43,615 bases of DNA from HGM13233 sp900762805 (GTDB lineage: Bacteria; Bacillota; Clostridia; Oscillospirales; Ruminococcaceae), in contig CALKMA010000024.1 of NCBI GenBank assembly GCA_937993755.1, forward strand, positions 1 through 43,615, written 5' to 3'. This document shows, piece by piece, positions 1-8,415 of this stretch (positions are counted from its first letter, which is position 1; each line of letters begins with the position of its first letter). The notes under the pieces were generated by a model. The model had not been told where the DNA came from. It worked only from the letters and a program-made list of their open reading frames with translations, and did not search any database. The position numbers and the translations under genes are program-made.

Positions 1-141
1 CTCGTTGTCCTGCTCAAGCTCGGCGCTGGTGAGGGGCGTGTAGCGGGGAACGGATATCCCATCAATGAAGGTCTCCGGCTCGTGCCCGCAGTTGATGCCG
101 AATATGCCGGCGGGCTCGCCGGACGAGCCGGCTCTGTCCGC
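1..141 (-). CDS. Partial phage minor capsid-like protein (fragment at window edge)
   Basis: Reading the minus strand, codons from about position 141 to 1 stay open and run off the window edge. The translation contains GIFGINCGH, then FIDGISVPRYTP, and ends SAELEQDNE. The GINCxH, G-S-x-x-x-Y-T and acidic-end pattern is what I know from the C-terminal part of phage minor capsid proteins of the Phage_min_cap2 type; this is recognition from memory. No start codon or ribosome site is visible, and the frame runs backward into the 3' end of spoIVB, so it is a truncated piece. It may be a prophage remnant, the edge of an inserted prophage, or an assembly chimera. The gene normally following spoIVB in spore formers is spo0A, and it is not seen here. 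Confidence 0.4.
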
Positions 142-142
142 C

Positions 143-1372
143 TCAGCCGGCGGACGGCAGCTCCTCCCGCTCCCGCGCAGCTGCCGCGTCGGCCTTTTCC
201 AGCATGTTTTCCGCAAAGATGCCGTAGCCCCGCGTCGGATCGCCGACAAAAACGTGCGTCACGGCCCCCACAAGGCTGCCGTTCTGCACGATGGGGCTGC
301 CCGACATTCCCTGCACGATGCCGCCGGTAGCGGCCAGCAGACGGCTGTCGGTGACGCGCACGATCATGTTCTGCGTCTCGCGGCGGGAGGCCAGATAAAC
401 GCGCTCGATCTCGCAGGTGTAAAGCTGCGGCGTCTGCCCGTTGATGGTGCAGAGCAGCTGTGCGTCGCCCTCGGCGATCTCCTGCCGATAGGCGACCGGC
501 AGCTGTGAGCCCTCCGGCGGGCTGCCGGTGACGCGGCCGAAGATGCCGGTCTCCTCATTGGTGAGCAGGCTTGCGAGAATGCCGCCCGACAGCACGCCCT
601 TCAGCTCGCCCGGCGCACCGCGCGCCCCCTTGACGGCTCCCACGATGGCGGCCTCCACCAGCTCGCCCTGCGCCACCGGCATGACGACGCCGGTATCGGT
701 ATCGGCAATGGCGTGTCCCAGCCCCGCTATCAGCCCCGTCGCCTCATCATAAAAGGTCGCGGTGCCGATGCCGGCTGTGCTGTCGCGCACCCACATGCCG
801 GCCTTGTAGCCGCTGCCGTCGCGCGCGGCGGCCGGCTGAAGATAGACGGTGCTGCGCTCGCCCCCTCGTTCGAGCACAATGGGTACCGGCCTTCCCCCGC
901 TGCCGCGCACGATAGCGGCCAGCTCACTGTTTCCGCCCACCGCCACGCCGCCGACCGTCAGCAGATTGTCGCCGGCCTGTATCCCGGCCTCGCGGGCGGG
1001 GCAGCAGTCGCCCGCCGCCGTCCTGACGGTGCCGAAGCCGACGACGATGACCCCCTCGGTGAACAGCCGAACGCCGAACGGCGTGCCCAGCACCGTGACC
1101 GTCCGGCGGCCGCCCACCCTGACACGCACCGTTTTGAGCGGTAGGCGGTCAAACAGGCGCAGCGTGGCGGTATAGCTGCCGCCCGGCCCAAGGGCGGCAG
1201 CCGCCTGCACCTCTCCCTGCTCAGGGCGCGCCGTCAGCAGCCCCTGCCGGTAGACAAAGGTCTCCTCTCCGGCGACCGTAACCGTTTCGGGCAGCCGCGC
1301 GATCTCATAGGCGCCCAGGCCGACGGCCAGCGCCGTCAGCAGCGCCGCAGCGGCGATCCAGAGCTTCTTCAC
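143..1372 (-). CDS. spoIVB: SpoIVB serine peptidase (stage IV sporulation)
   Basis: SpoIVB is the forespore-secreted serine peptidase that triggers pro-sigmaK processing by cleaving SpoIVFA. The 409-residue product has an N-terminal membrane anchor (about residues 4-22), a PDZ domain (about 100-180, with AGIQAGDNLL) and an S55 peptidase domain. Likely catalytic residues are His220 (GLGHAI), Asp342 (VTDSRL) and Ser357 (QGMSGSP); the His and Ser motifs and the Asp-Ser spacing of 15 match the family. The start is GTG at 1372, with AGGGGG eight bases upstream. The C-terminus after GYGIFAENML is about 19 residues of Ala/Glu/Arg-rich sequence and ends beside the capsid-like fragment, so the last residues may not be native. 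SigmaG control is expected from the family; I could not identify a convincing promoter in the 72-bp gap. Confidence 0.93.
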   Translation of the reverse strand: MKKLWIAAAALLTALAVGLGAYEIARLPETVTVAGEETFVYRQGLLTARPEQGEVQAAAALGPGGSYTATLRLFDRLPLKTVRVRVGGRRTVTVLGTPFGVRLFTEGVIVVGFGTVRTAAGDCCPAREAGIQAGDNLLTVGGVAVGGNSELAAIVRGSGGRPVPIVLERGGERSTVYLQPAAARDGSGYKAGMWVRDSTAGIGTATFYDEATGLIAGLGHAIADTDTGVVMPVAQGELVEAAIVGAVKGARGAPGELKGVLSGGILASLLTNEETGIFGRVTGSPPEGSQLPVAYRQEIAEGDAQLLCTINGQTPQLYTCEIERVYLASRRETQNMIVRVTDSRLLAATGGIVQGMSGSPIVQNGSLVGAVTHVFVGDPTRGYGIFAENMLEKADAAAAREREELPSAG

Positions 1373-1444
1373 TTTGTATTCCCCCTGTTTTCAGGCATGA
1401 TACCGCTATTGTGCCCCAAAAACCGGCCGATAAAACGGAGGATT

Positions 1445-3913
1445 TTACCGCTTGTGTAAGATCCTGTCAAGCAGTGCGCCCAGCGGCAGCGAGAGCAGCG
1501 TCGCGCCGGCCGCCGCGGCCAGCGGCAGGCCAGAAAGTGACGTTGTTTCAAATATCACGTGCAGGAGCGGCCAGTAAATGGTGATCAGCGTCACAGCCAG
1601 CGAAAAGAGCACCGCCCCCGACAGCGCCGGGTTGGAAAACAGCCCGCTGCGGCGCGTGCCGACGATATAGAGCATTTGTGAGAACACCAGTGTAAAATAG
1701 GCCGCCGTGCGCGCCGTGACAAGGCTGCCCGAAAGGCCATAGGCGGCAAGAAAGCTCATGATATTGCAGAACGCCAGCGAAAAGCCGCGCACAGCGATGC
1801 CCGCCAGCATGCCGCCCGTGAGCAGCGGCTGGTCCTTGGGGCGGGGCGGGTCGGTATCGACCTGCCGCCCGGCCGGCTCCAGCCCCAGCGCCACGGCGGG
1901 CAGGCCGTCGGTGATGAGGTTGATGAGCAGCAGCTGTACAGGCAGAAAGATGGGCGGTGTGCCGACAGCCATGCCCAGCACCACCGTCAGCACCTCGCCG
2001 AGATTGCAGGCCAGAAGATAGCGGATGAAGGCGCGGATATTCTGGTAGAGGATGCGCCCCTCGCGCACAGCCGCCACGATGGTAGCAAAGTTATCGTCAA
2101 GGATCACAACGCCGGCGGCCTCCTTGGTGACCTCGGTGCCCGTCATGCCCATGGCGACGCCGACATCGGCCTCCTTGACGGCCGGAGCGTCATTGACGCC
2201 GTCGCCCGTCATGACAGTGACAAGGCCGGCGCTTTTATAGGCGCGCACCAGCCGCAGCTTGTGGGCCGGCGTCACCCGCGCAAAGATATGGCAGCGGGCC
2301 GCTTCACACGCCAGCGCGGCGTCGTCGAGCCGATCGAGCTGCTCGCCCGTCAGCACACGGTCGGCGGGGATGCCGGCCTTGCGGGCAACGGCGCAGGCCG
2401 TTTCGGGCGCGTCGCCCGTGATCATGGCCACGGCGATGCCCATACGGCGGCAGCGGGCGACGGCGTCGGGGATTTCGGGGCGCGGCGGGTCGAGAAGGCC
2501 GCAAAGCCCCAGCAGCACGGTGCGGCCGTCGGCATACCGGCGCGCCAGCGCCAGCACCCGCAGCGCCTCTCCGGCCATGTCGGAGGCCGCTTTTTCCAGC
2601 GCCCGGCGGCCGGCCGCGTCGAGCGGAGCGCGGCCAAGAGGCGTCAGCTGATCGGTACACAGCGGCAGCAGGACATCGGGCGCGCCCTTGATATAGGCCA
2701 CCGTCAGCCCCTCCTGCCGCACTGTTACGGCCATGTATTTCCGCCGGCTGTCAAAGGGCAGCTCGGATACCCTGGGATGCTGCCGCCGCAGCCGATCGGG
2801 GTCGAGGCCGGCGTCCTGCGCCGCACGCAGCAGCGCGCACTCAGTAGGGCTTCCCAGCAGGCGGCCGCCCTCGACAGCGGCCGACGAGCACAGCACGCCG
2901 CACAGCAGCGCCTGCCGCGCCGCATCGGTCAGCGGCTCGCCCGCCCGCAGGCGGCTCTCCCTGCCGCCTGCATACAGCCGCTCGACAGCCATACGGTTCT
3001 CGGTGATGGTGCCGGTCTTGTCACAGCAGATGACCGATGCCGCGCCAAGGCTCTCGACGGCGTGCAGCCGCCGGATGAGCGCCCCTTTCCTGAGGATGCG
3101 CCCCACCGACAGCGCCAGCACCATCGTCACAACGGCGGGCAGCCCCTCCGGGATAGCGGCCACGGCCAGCGACAGCCCCATGAGGATCATATCGAACAGC
3201 CCTTCGCCGCGCAGCACCCCGATAAGGGCCACCAGCGCGCAGATGGACAGACAGCCGACGGCGATCTGATTGCCAAAAACAGTCAGCTGCTGTTCGAGCG
3301 GCGTTTTTTCCTCCTTGACGGTGCCGATCATGCCGGCGATGCCGCCCATCTCGGTGCGCATCCCCGTTTTTTCGACCTCGGCCTCGCCGCGGCCGGCGCA
3401 GACGGTGGTTCCCATAAAGACGCGGCCGCCCGCCTTTTTGGCGACGGGGTGGGCCTCGCCGGTCAGCATCGACTCGTCGGTCTCAAGCGCCGACACGGCG
3501 CGCAGCACGCCATCGGCCGCTACGCTGTCGCCCGGCGCCAGCAGCAGGATATCCCCCGGCACAACGGCGGACGACGGCAGCTCGACCGTCCTTCCCCCGC
3601 GCCGCACCAGTGAGCGGGGCGCCGACAGCTCGGCCAGCCGCGCCAGCGTGCGCTCGGTGCGGTACTCCTGCACAAAGCCCATCGCGGCGTTGAGCAGCAT
3701 GATGGCGAGGATGGAAACAGCCTCGGTAAACTCGCCGACTGTCACCGAAAAGACAGCGGCCGCCGCCAGTATCACGATCAGAATATCACAGAACTGCGAA
3801 AAAAAGATGCCGAGCGCGCTGCGTCCCTTGGGCGGGTCGATCCGGTTCTCGCCGTATTCGGCCAGCCGCTCGGCCGCCTGCTGCTCATCAAGTCCCTTTT
3901 GAAGATCGGTCAT
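1445..3913 (-). CDS. P2A-type cation (probably Ca2+) transporting ATPase
   Basis: A plasma-membrane P-type ATPase of 822 residues, slightly short for bacterial SERCA/PMCA-like pumps (about 880). Visible motifs in order: N-terminal cation_ATPase_N segment; actuator loop TGEA at 151-154 where TGES is usual; TM4 PEGLP, whose Glu is a calcium ligand in SERCA; phosphorylation site DKTGT with Asp at about 298; hinge MTGDGVNDAP; and TM6 NLITDGLPA, whose Asn and Asp complete the calcium site. The ion-site residues point to P2A (Ca2+, possibly Mn2+) rather than heavy metals, since there is no CPC motif and no N-terminal metal-binding domain. Start ATG at 3913 has AGGAG upstream. It lies 72 bp upstream of spoIVB on the same strand and is divergent from the flavoprotein gene. 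Confidence 0.9.
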   Translation of the reverse strand: MTDLQKGLDEQQAAERLAEYGENRIDPPKGRSALGIFFSQFCDILIVILAAAAVFSVTVGEFTEAVSILAIMLLNAAMGFVQEYRTERTLARLAELSAPRSLVRRGGRTVELPSSAVVPGDILLLAPGDSVAADGVLRAVSALETDESMLTGEAHPVAKKAGGRVFMGTTVCAGRGEAEVEKTGMRTEMGGIAGMIGTVKEEKTPLEQQLTVFGNQIAVGCLSICALVALIGVLRGEGLFDMILMGLSLAVAAIPEGLPAVVTMVLALSVGRILRKGALIRRLHAVESLGAASVICCDKTGTITENRMAVERLYAGGRESRLRAGEPLTDAARQALLCGVLCSSAAVEGGRLLGSPTECALLRAAQDAGLDPDRLRRQHPRVSELPFDSRRKYMAVTVRQEGLTVAYIKGAPDVLLPLCTDQLTPLGRAPLDAAGRRALEKAASDMAGEALRVLALARRYADGRTVLLGLCGLLDPPRPEIPDAVARCRRMGIAVAMITGDAPETACAVARKAGIPADRVLTGEQLDRLDDAALACEAARCHIFARVTPAHKLRLVRAYKSAGLVTVMTGDGVNDAPAVKEADVGVAMGMTGTEVTKEAAGVVILDDNFATIVAAVREGRILYQNIRAFIRYLLACNLGEVLTVVLGMAVGTPPIFLPVQLLLINLITDGLPAVALGLEPAGRQVDTDPPRPKDQPLLTGGMLAGIAVRGFSLAFCNIMSFLAAYGLSGSLVTARTAAYFTLVFSQMLYIVGTRRSGLFSNPALSGAVLFSLAVTLITIYWPLLHVIFETTSLSGLPLAAAAGATLLSLPLGALLDRILHKR

Positions 3914-3972
3914 GCCCTGCTCCTGTCATCCTTTTTTCAATAGGTATGAGAGCGGCATGTCCTGTTATGCTA

Positions 3973-4001
3973 TTGTGCAGCGGCGCAAAATGGGGTATAA
4001 T
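3973..4001 (+). promoter_or_regulatory. SigmaA-type promoter of the TrxR-like gene
   Basis: TTGTGC (3973-3978) and a perfect TATAAT (3996-4001) are separated by 17 bp, followed by AAGGAGGG and the ATG at 4024. Confidence 0.8.
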
Positions 4002-4023
4002 AGCGGCAAAGGAGGGCTGAACC

Positions 4024-4869
4024 ATGCACGATTGCCTCATCATCGGCTCCGGCGTGGCGGCCGTTTCGGCGGCGCTGACGCTGAATAACCATAAAAAAGA
4101 TATCCTCTGGGTGGGATTTTCCTCGCTCAGCGACAAGATCCGGCGGGCCGAACGCATCAGCAACTACCCCGGTCTGCCGGCCGTTTCGGGCGAGCAGTTC
4201 GCCGAGGCGCTCCGGCGGCAGATCGCCGAGGCCGGCCTGACCGTCACCGAAGGCGTCGTGACGGCTGTCCAGCCCTACGGCGGCCGCTTCGGCGCCGCCG
4301 TAGGCCGCGAATTCTACGAGGCCGGCACCGTCATTCTGGCCACCGGCACCGGCGCCTCGCGCGAGCTGCCGGGTGAAGCGCGGCTGCTGGGGCGCGGTGT
4401 TTCCTACTGCGCCACCTGCGACGGGATGCTCTACCGCGGCAAGAACATTTTTGTGAGCTGCGAAAGCTCCGACCTGCTTTATGAGGTGGAATTTCTGGCC
4501 TCGCTGGCCGCATCGGTGGTGCTGTACGCCCCCTTTGAGCCGCTGACGCTGCCGGCCAATGTGACACTGAGCGACCGCAAGCCGACTGCCGTGACGGGTG
4601 AAACGCGGCTCACCGCCGTGCGGCTGGGCGACAGCGAGCAGCCCTTTGACGGCGCCTTTCTTCTCAAGTCCGCCTTCTCCCCCACAACGCTGGTCGCGGG
4701 GCTGGCGGCCGAGAAGGGCTTTGTGCAGGTTGACCGCAATATGGCGACCTCGATCCCCGGCCTTTTTGCCGCCGGCGATGTAACCGGCGCCCCGTTCCAG
4801 TATGCCAAGGCGGCCGGCGAGGGCAATGTAGCGGCCTTTTCCGTGATCAGATATCTTGCGAGAAAATAG
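4024..4869 (+). CDS. Thioredoxin-reductase-like flavoprotein lacking an NADPH site
   Basis: A 281-residue FAD protein of the low-Mr thioredoxin reductase fold. FAD-binding GSGVAA is at 8-13, a CATC redox pair at 129-132, and the C-terminal FAD motif GLFAAGDV at 247-254. The expected NADPH motif GGGxSA just after the CxxC is replaced by FVSCESSD (143-150), and the HRRxxxR-like 2'-phosphate motif is absent (LYAPFEP instead). The protein is also shorter than NADPH-dependent TrxR (about 310). This pattern matches the pyridine-nucleotide-independent TrxR relatives known from Clostridia (ferredoxin-linked FFTR and related enzymes), so electrons may come from ferredoxin; that is inference. No thioredoxin gene is adjacent. 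Start is supported by AAGGAGGG nine bases upstream and a strong promoter. Confidence 0.85.
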   Translation: MHDCLIIGSGVAAVSAALTLNNHKKDILWVGFSSLSDKIRRAERISNYPGLPAVSGEQFAEALRRQIAEAGLTVTEGVVTAVQPYGGRFGAAVGREFYEAGTVILATGTGASRELPGEARLLGRGVSYCATCDGMLYRGKNIFVSCESSDLLYEVEFLASLAASVVLYAPFEPLTLPANVTLSDRKPTAVTGETRLTAVRLGDSEQPFDGAFLLKSAFSPTTLVAGLAAEKGFVQVDRNMATSIPGLFAAGDVTGAPFQYAKAAGEGNVAAFSVIRYLARK

Positions 4870-4918
4870 CGCGGAAAGCTGAAACGCAGGCGGGCAGCCC
4901 TGCGGCAGCTTTCCGCGC
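4869..4918. repeat. Perfect 13-bp inverted repeat after the TrxR-like gene
   Basis: The arm at 4869-4881 pairs perfectly with 4906-4918; the first base is the last base of the stop codon. No T-run follows, so it is a strong 3' hairpin but not a textbook intrinsic terminator. Confidence 0.6.
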
Positions 4919-4955
4919 AGCAGAAAAGCAGTGGCGGCCGGCGGTCAGCGCCGCA

Positions 4956-5049
4956 GCCGTGTTTGCGAGCGGCAATAAGCCGGATCACGGCCAAAATCGA
5001 CCGCATGTAAAAGAATTATAGGCGGCCGTGTTCGTGGGCGGCAAAAAGC
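4956..5049. repeat. Imperfect 25-bp direct repeat pair
   Basis: Segments 4956-4980 and 5025-5049 match at 21 of 25 positions with a 69-bp period (both begin GCCGTGTT and end AAGC). They lie in the roughly 580-bp gene-free gap between the TrxR-like gene and alr, in which I see no credible coding sequence. Confidence 0.5.
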
Positions 5050-5090
5050 CAAGCGGCCGCTTTGCAAGCATCCAGAAGACGCATGACAAA

Positions 5091-5150
5091 AGAGCATGTT
5101 TTCAGCAAAAGACGGGGCGGCCCGTTCGCGACTGAAAATATGCTCTATTT
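5091..5150 (+). terminator. Long hairpin with T-rich tail in the trxR-alr gap
   Basis: The arm 5091-5105 pairs with 5132-5146 over 15 positions with one G-U type mismatch. The 26-nt loop is GC-rich, and ATTTTCTATATTTTAT follows. It may be a plus-strand terminator, or the end of a small RNA arising in the gap; nothing else identifies such an RNA. Confidence 0.4.
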
Positions 5151-5399
5151 TCTATATTTTATACAGCGCTGTGTGATAGAAGCGGGGTTGTTCGAAGCCT
5201 CACGCCCCTGCCTCTCCGGCATATGCCTGCAGATCGTTTCACCTTCCGGCACAGACGGCGGAAGCAGGCAAAGGCCCTGTCCGGCCTTCTCCGGGAAACA
5301 GCGCCTGCGGCTTGGGCATACCGGATGGCGGCAGCCGGCACATCGGGCAGCGGCGCCTGGGGACGGCCGTGTCTCCCGCTTTTTTGCGGGCAGCGGGAC

Positions 5400-5452
5400 A
5401 AAAAGAAGCCGGCGGCTCGTTTGTAAAGCGGCAAATCAGCCTTGCCGCCGGT
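5400..5452 (-). terminator. Probable terminator of alr
   Basis: On the minus strand, immediately after the alr stop, ACCGGCGGC (5452-5444) pairs with GCCGCCGGC (5416-5408) across a long loop, and CTTCTTTTT follows. Confidence 0.55.
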
Positions 5453-6586
5453 CTAACGCCCCTCCTCATGCAGGTAAACCCGCGGTACACGGCGGGTGAC
5501 GGCACAGACGCACTCATAGCTGATGGTGCCGCAAAGACCGGCCACGCTGTCGGCGCCGATGGGACTGTCGCCGCCGAAAATGGTGGCCTCGTCGCCCATC
5601 TGAACGGGCAGCCCTGTGACATCGACCATCATCTGGTCCATACAGATCGTGCCGATCATGGGAGCAAGCTCGCCGTTGATCCAGACATAGCTCTTGCCCG
5701 AAAGACCGCGGTGGATGCCGTCGGCATAGCCGGCCGCAAGGGCCGCAACGCGCATCTCACGGTCGGCCACAAAGGTGCGGCCGTAGCTGACGGCGGCGCC
5801 CGGACCGACCGTCTTGACCGATTCCACCACCGTTTTCAGCTCCATCGCCGGACGGAAGCGGGCACAGCGCGCACCGTCGGGCGCATAGCCGTATAGTATG
5901 ATGCCGGGGCGCACCATATCGAAATGGTACTGCGGCAGGCCGAGCGTACCGGCGCTGTTGCAGGCGTGTACCAGTTGGAAGCTGAAGCCGCGCCGCTTCA
6001 GCTCCTCGACCGTCTGGGCAAAGCAGTCGCCCTGGCGGCAGGTAAAGGCAACGCTGTCGCTGTCGGTTTCATCGGCCACACTGAAGTGGGTGAAGATACC
6101 GATGAAGCGCAGACCGGGCAACGAAAGGATGCCCGCCACGCGGTCAGCCGTTTCGGCAGGTGTACCGCCGTAGAAGCCGAGGCGGGTCATGCCGGTATCA
6201 AGCTTGATGTGGCAGTCGATCCTGACACCGGCCGCCACGGCCGCCTCGCTCAGAGCGCGGGCGTAATCCTCGTTGAAAACGGTCTGCGTCAGCTTTTCCT
6301 CGCCGAGCGTGCGGGCCAGCGTGGGCGCCGTGTAGCCGAGGATGAGTATCGGCTTGACAATGCCGAAGCGGCGCAGCTCGACGGCCTCCGACAGGCGGGC
6401 CACGCCGAACCAGTCAACCCCGCAGGCGACCAGCTCGCGGCAGACGCCGCGCGCCCCGTGCCCGTAGGCGTCGGCCTTTACGATGGCCATGATAGCGACA
6501 TTGTCCCTGATCGACCGGCGAACCTCGCCGAAATTATGGCGGATGGCGTCAAGATCGATAAACGCCGTGGTCTGCGTGATACCCAT
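5453..6586 (-). CDS. alr: Alanine racemase
   Basis: A cytoplasmic PLP enzyme interconverting L- and D-alanine for peptidoglycan (and, in spore formers, also for spore germination control). The 377-residue protein matches family length. PLP Lys37 lies in VKADAYGHG near the N-terminus (TIM barrel), the catalytic Tyr lies in VSYGRTF, and the C-terminal beta domain carries GTICMDQMMVDVT. Start ATG at 6586 is chosen because AAGGAG lies 8 bases upstream; another ATG six bases upstream is out of frame. It lies 69 bp downstream of prfB on the same strand with no clear promoter between, so the two are probably cotranscribed. A terminator-like hairpin abuts the stop codon. Confidence 0.96.
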   Translation of the reverse strand: MGITQTTAFIDLDAIRHNFGEVRRSIRDNVAIMAIVKADAYGHGARGVCRELVACGVDWFGVARLSEAVELRRFGIVKPILILGYTAPTLARTLGEEKLTQTVFNEDYARALSEAAVAAGVRIDCHIKLDTGMTRLGFYGGTPAETADRVAGILSLPGLRFIGIFTHFSVADETDSDSVAFTCRQGDCFAQTVEELKRRGFSFQLVHACNSAGTLGLPQYHFDMVRPGIILYGYAPDGARCARFRPAMELKTVVESVKTVGPGAAVSYGRTFVADREMRVAALAAGYADGIHRGLSGKSYVWINGELAPMIGTICMDQMMVDVTGLPVQMGDEATIFGGDSPIGADSVAGLCGTISYECVCAVTRRVPRVYLHEEGR

Positions 6587-6655
6587 TCCATATGCTCCTT
6601 CATGCCGCGCTGGCGGCTCTATCTATCTTATATATGCGCCGGCCGGCGGCGCGGT

Positions 6656-7771
6656 CTATGCCTCAGTGCCCTCGCGGCTTTTCATGACGAGGTAAGCGTC
6701 GATAAAGCCGCCGATATCGCCGTCCATGACAGCCTGCACATTGCCCTGCTCATAGCCGGTGCGGTGATCCTTGACCAGCGTGTAAGGCATGAAAACGTAG
6801 CTGCGGATCTGTGAGCCCCAGGCGATCTCCTTCTGCACGCCCTTGATATCCTCGATCTTGTCGAGATGCTCCTGCTCCTTGATGCGGATGAGCTTGGAGC
6901 GCAGCATCTTCATGGCAACGTCCTTGTTCTGATACTGGCTGCGCTCGTTCTGGCAGGCCACGACAATACCGGTCGGGATGTGGGTGATGCGGATGGCCGA
7001 CTCGGTCTTGTTGACGTGCTGGCCGCCTGCGCCGCCGGAGCGGTAGGTGTCGATCTTGAGATCCTCATCGCGGATCTCAATGTCGATATCGTCGCCGATT
7101 TCCGGCATGACCTCCAGCGAGGCAAAGGAGGTGTGGCGGCGGCCGCTGGCGTCAAAGGGCGAGACGCGCACCAGCCGGTGGACGCCGTTCTCGCTCTTGA
7201 GGTAGCCATAGGCGTTCTCTCCCTCGATGAGGATACTGGCGCTCTTGATGCCGGCCTCGTCGCCGTCCAGATAATCGAGCACCTTGACCTTGAAGCCGTT
7301 CTTTTCAGCATACATACGGTACATCCGGTAGAGCATCTCGGCCCAATCCTGCGCCTCGGTGCCGCCGGCCCCCGCGTGAAAGGTGAGGATGGCATTATTG
7401 TGGTCATATTCGCCGGTCAGCAGCGTATCGAGGCGGCGGCGGGCGACCGTTTCCTCCAGCGCCTTGAATTCCTGCTCGATCTCGTCAGCCAGCGAATCGT
7501 CGCCGGCCTCGTCGGCCATTTCCAGCAGCGTGGCGCAGTCGTCGTAGGCCGTGTCCAGCTTCCGGGCGCTCTCAATCTTATTCTTGAGCTGCGACTGACG
7601 GGTCAGGATGGTGCGGCCGGCCGCGGCGTCGTTCCAGAAATCGGGCGCGGCCGTTTTCTCGTGGATCTCGGTCAGCTCGCGCTCGGCGGCCGGCAGATTG
7701 AGCGCAGCCTTGATGTTTTCGATCTCAGGCCTGAGCGCCTCAAGACGGGAATAGTATTCTTCAGTGATCAT
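6656..7771 (-). CDS. prfB: Peptide chain release factor 2, without programmed frameshift
   Basis: Class I release factor reading UAA and UGA. The 371-residue product has the tripeptide anticodon SPF at 204-206 (RVSPFDASG), which distinguishes RF2 from RF1 (PxT), and the peptidyl-hydrolysis motif GGQ at 249-251. In many bacteria prfB carries an in-frame UGA and a CTTTGA slippery site near codon 25. Here the corresponding region (residues about 18-30, IENIKAALNLPAA) is read continuously with no such signal, so autoregulatory frameshifting seems to be absent. Start ATG at 7771 has GGAG seven bases upstream and lies downstream of a good promoter (7831-7859). Confidence 0.96.
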   Translation of the reverse strand: MITEEYYSRLEALRPEIENIKAALNLPAAERELTEIHEKTAAPDFWNDAAAGRTILTRQSQLKNKIESARKLDTAYDDCATLLEMADEAGDDSLADEIEQEFKALEETVARRRLDTLLTGEYDHNNAILTFHAGAGGTEAQDWAEMLYRMYRMYAEKNGFKVKVLDYLDGDEAGIKSASILIEGENAYGYLKSENGVHRLVRVSPFDASGRRHTSFASLEVMPEIGDDIDIEIRDEDLKIDTYRSGGAGGQHVNKTESAIRITHIPTGIVVACQNERSQYQNKDVAMKMLRSKLIRIKEQEHLDKIEDIKGVQKEIAWGSQIRSYVFMPYTLVKDHRTGYEQGNVQAVMDGDIGGFIDAYLVMKSREGTEA

Positions 7772-7830
7772 ATCGGCTCCGTAAATGTTTTGCGCCGCAG
7801 AACGCGGGCTTTCTTCTTTCAGTAAATTTC

Positions 7831-7859
7831 AGTATACCATATCCGACGCGCTTTCTCAA
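7831..7859 (-). promoter_or_regulatory. SigmaA-type promoter of prfB-alr
   Basis: On the minus strand, TTGAGA (7859-7854), a 17-bp spacer and TATACT (7836-7831), about 60 bp upstream of the prfB start. The remaining gap, about 7860-8138, shows no gene or structure that I can support. Confidence 0.8.
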
Positions 7860-8138
7860 CATTTAATTGCGGGAAACGGCAAAGAAGCGCGGCGAAAGCG
7901 CCGCGGCCGCCTGCTGCCGCCCAGCAGAACTCCGCTTCTGCTGTCCTCCCGGCTTGCCGCCGGCCCACAGCATCTAATCGCTTATATGATCTGCCCGTTT
8001 ATATTTGCCCGGCCGATGTCCATTCCCTCCGCCTTTCCCATCCGCATCCTGAAATAAAAGCCGGCCGCTGCTCCGCCGCCTGCATCCCTCCGCACGGATA
8101 AAGCATAGCGGCCTTCCCCGCCCTTTTCCGTCTGCTTT

Positions 8139-8178
8139 CATAAAACAAACGGCCGTGCCCGACGGGCACGGCCGTTTG
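8139..8178 (-). terminator. Intrinsic terminator of the feo operon
   Basis: A perfect 15-bp stem (8146-8160 with 8164-8178) and 3-nt loop, followed on the minus strand by TTTTATG. It lies 16 bp after the stop of the last feo gene. Confidence 0.85.
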
Positions 8179-8194
8179 CCTGAAAGAAAAGGCG

Positions 8195-8371
8195 TCACTT
8201 CTTCACAGGGTGACAGAAGGATGAATTGGGACAACCGGAGCAGGAGCCGCCGCAGCTGCTTTCTCCCTTCTTCCGGCTTTTGAGCTGCCTGACGATCACA
8301 AAGACGAGCAGGGCAGCCACCAGCAGCGCGCCCACGATGGTGGCGGCATTCTGAGCAAGAAAATCCAGCAT
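8195..8371 (-). CDS. FeoB-associated Cys-rich membrane protein
   Basis: A 58-residue ORF that begins MLDFLAQNAATIVGAL. It has one membrane segment (about 11-31), a basic stretch (KSRKK), and a cysteine cluster GGSCSGCPNSSFC near the C-terminus. This is the layout of the small FeoB-associated family (Pfam FeoB_associated) found directly after feoB in Firmicutes, where it is thought to assist Fe2+ transport or bind iron at the membrane; its exact job is unknown. Start ATG at 8371 has AAAGGAG nine bases upstream. It sits 44 bp after feoB and before the operon terminator. Confidence 0.85.
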   Translation of the reverse strand: MLDFLAQNAATIVGALLVAALLVFVIVRQLKSRKKGESSCGGSCSGCPNSSFCHPVKK

Positions 8372-8415
8372 AAGTCAAACTCCTTTCACGGTTTGGTTCG
8401 GATGATGTGCGGCGC

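Noticed and set aside
5159..5434. A possible small gene in the trxR-alr gap
   Set aside because: Composition and lack of a ribosome site match random GC-rich sequence; it also overlaps the probable alr terminator.
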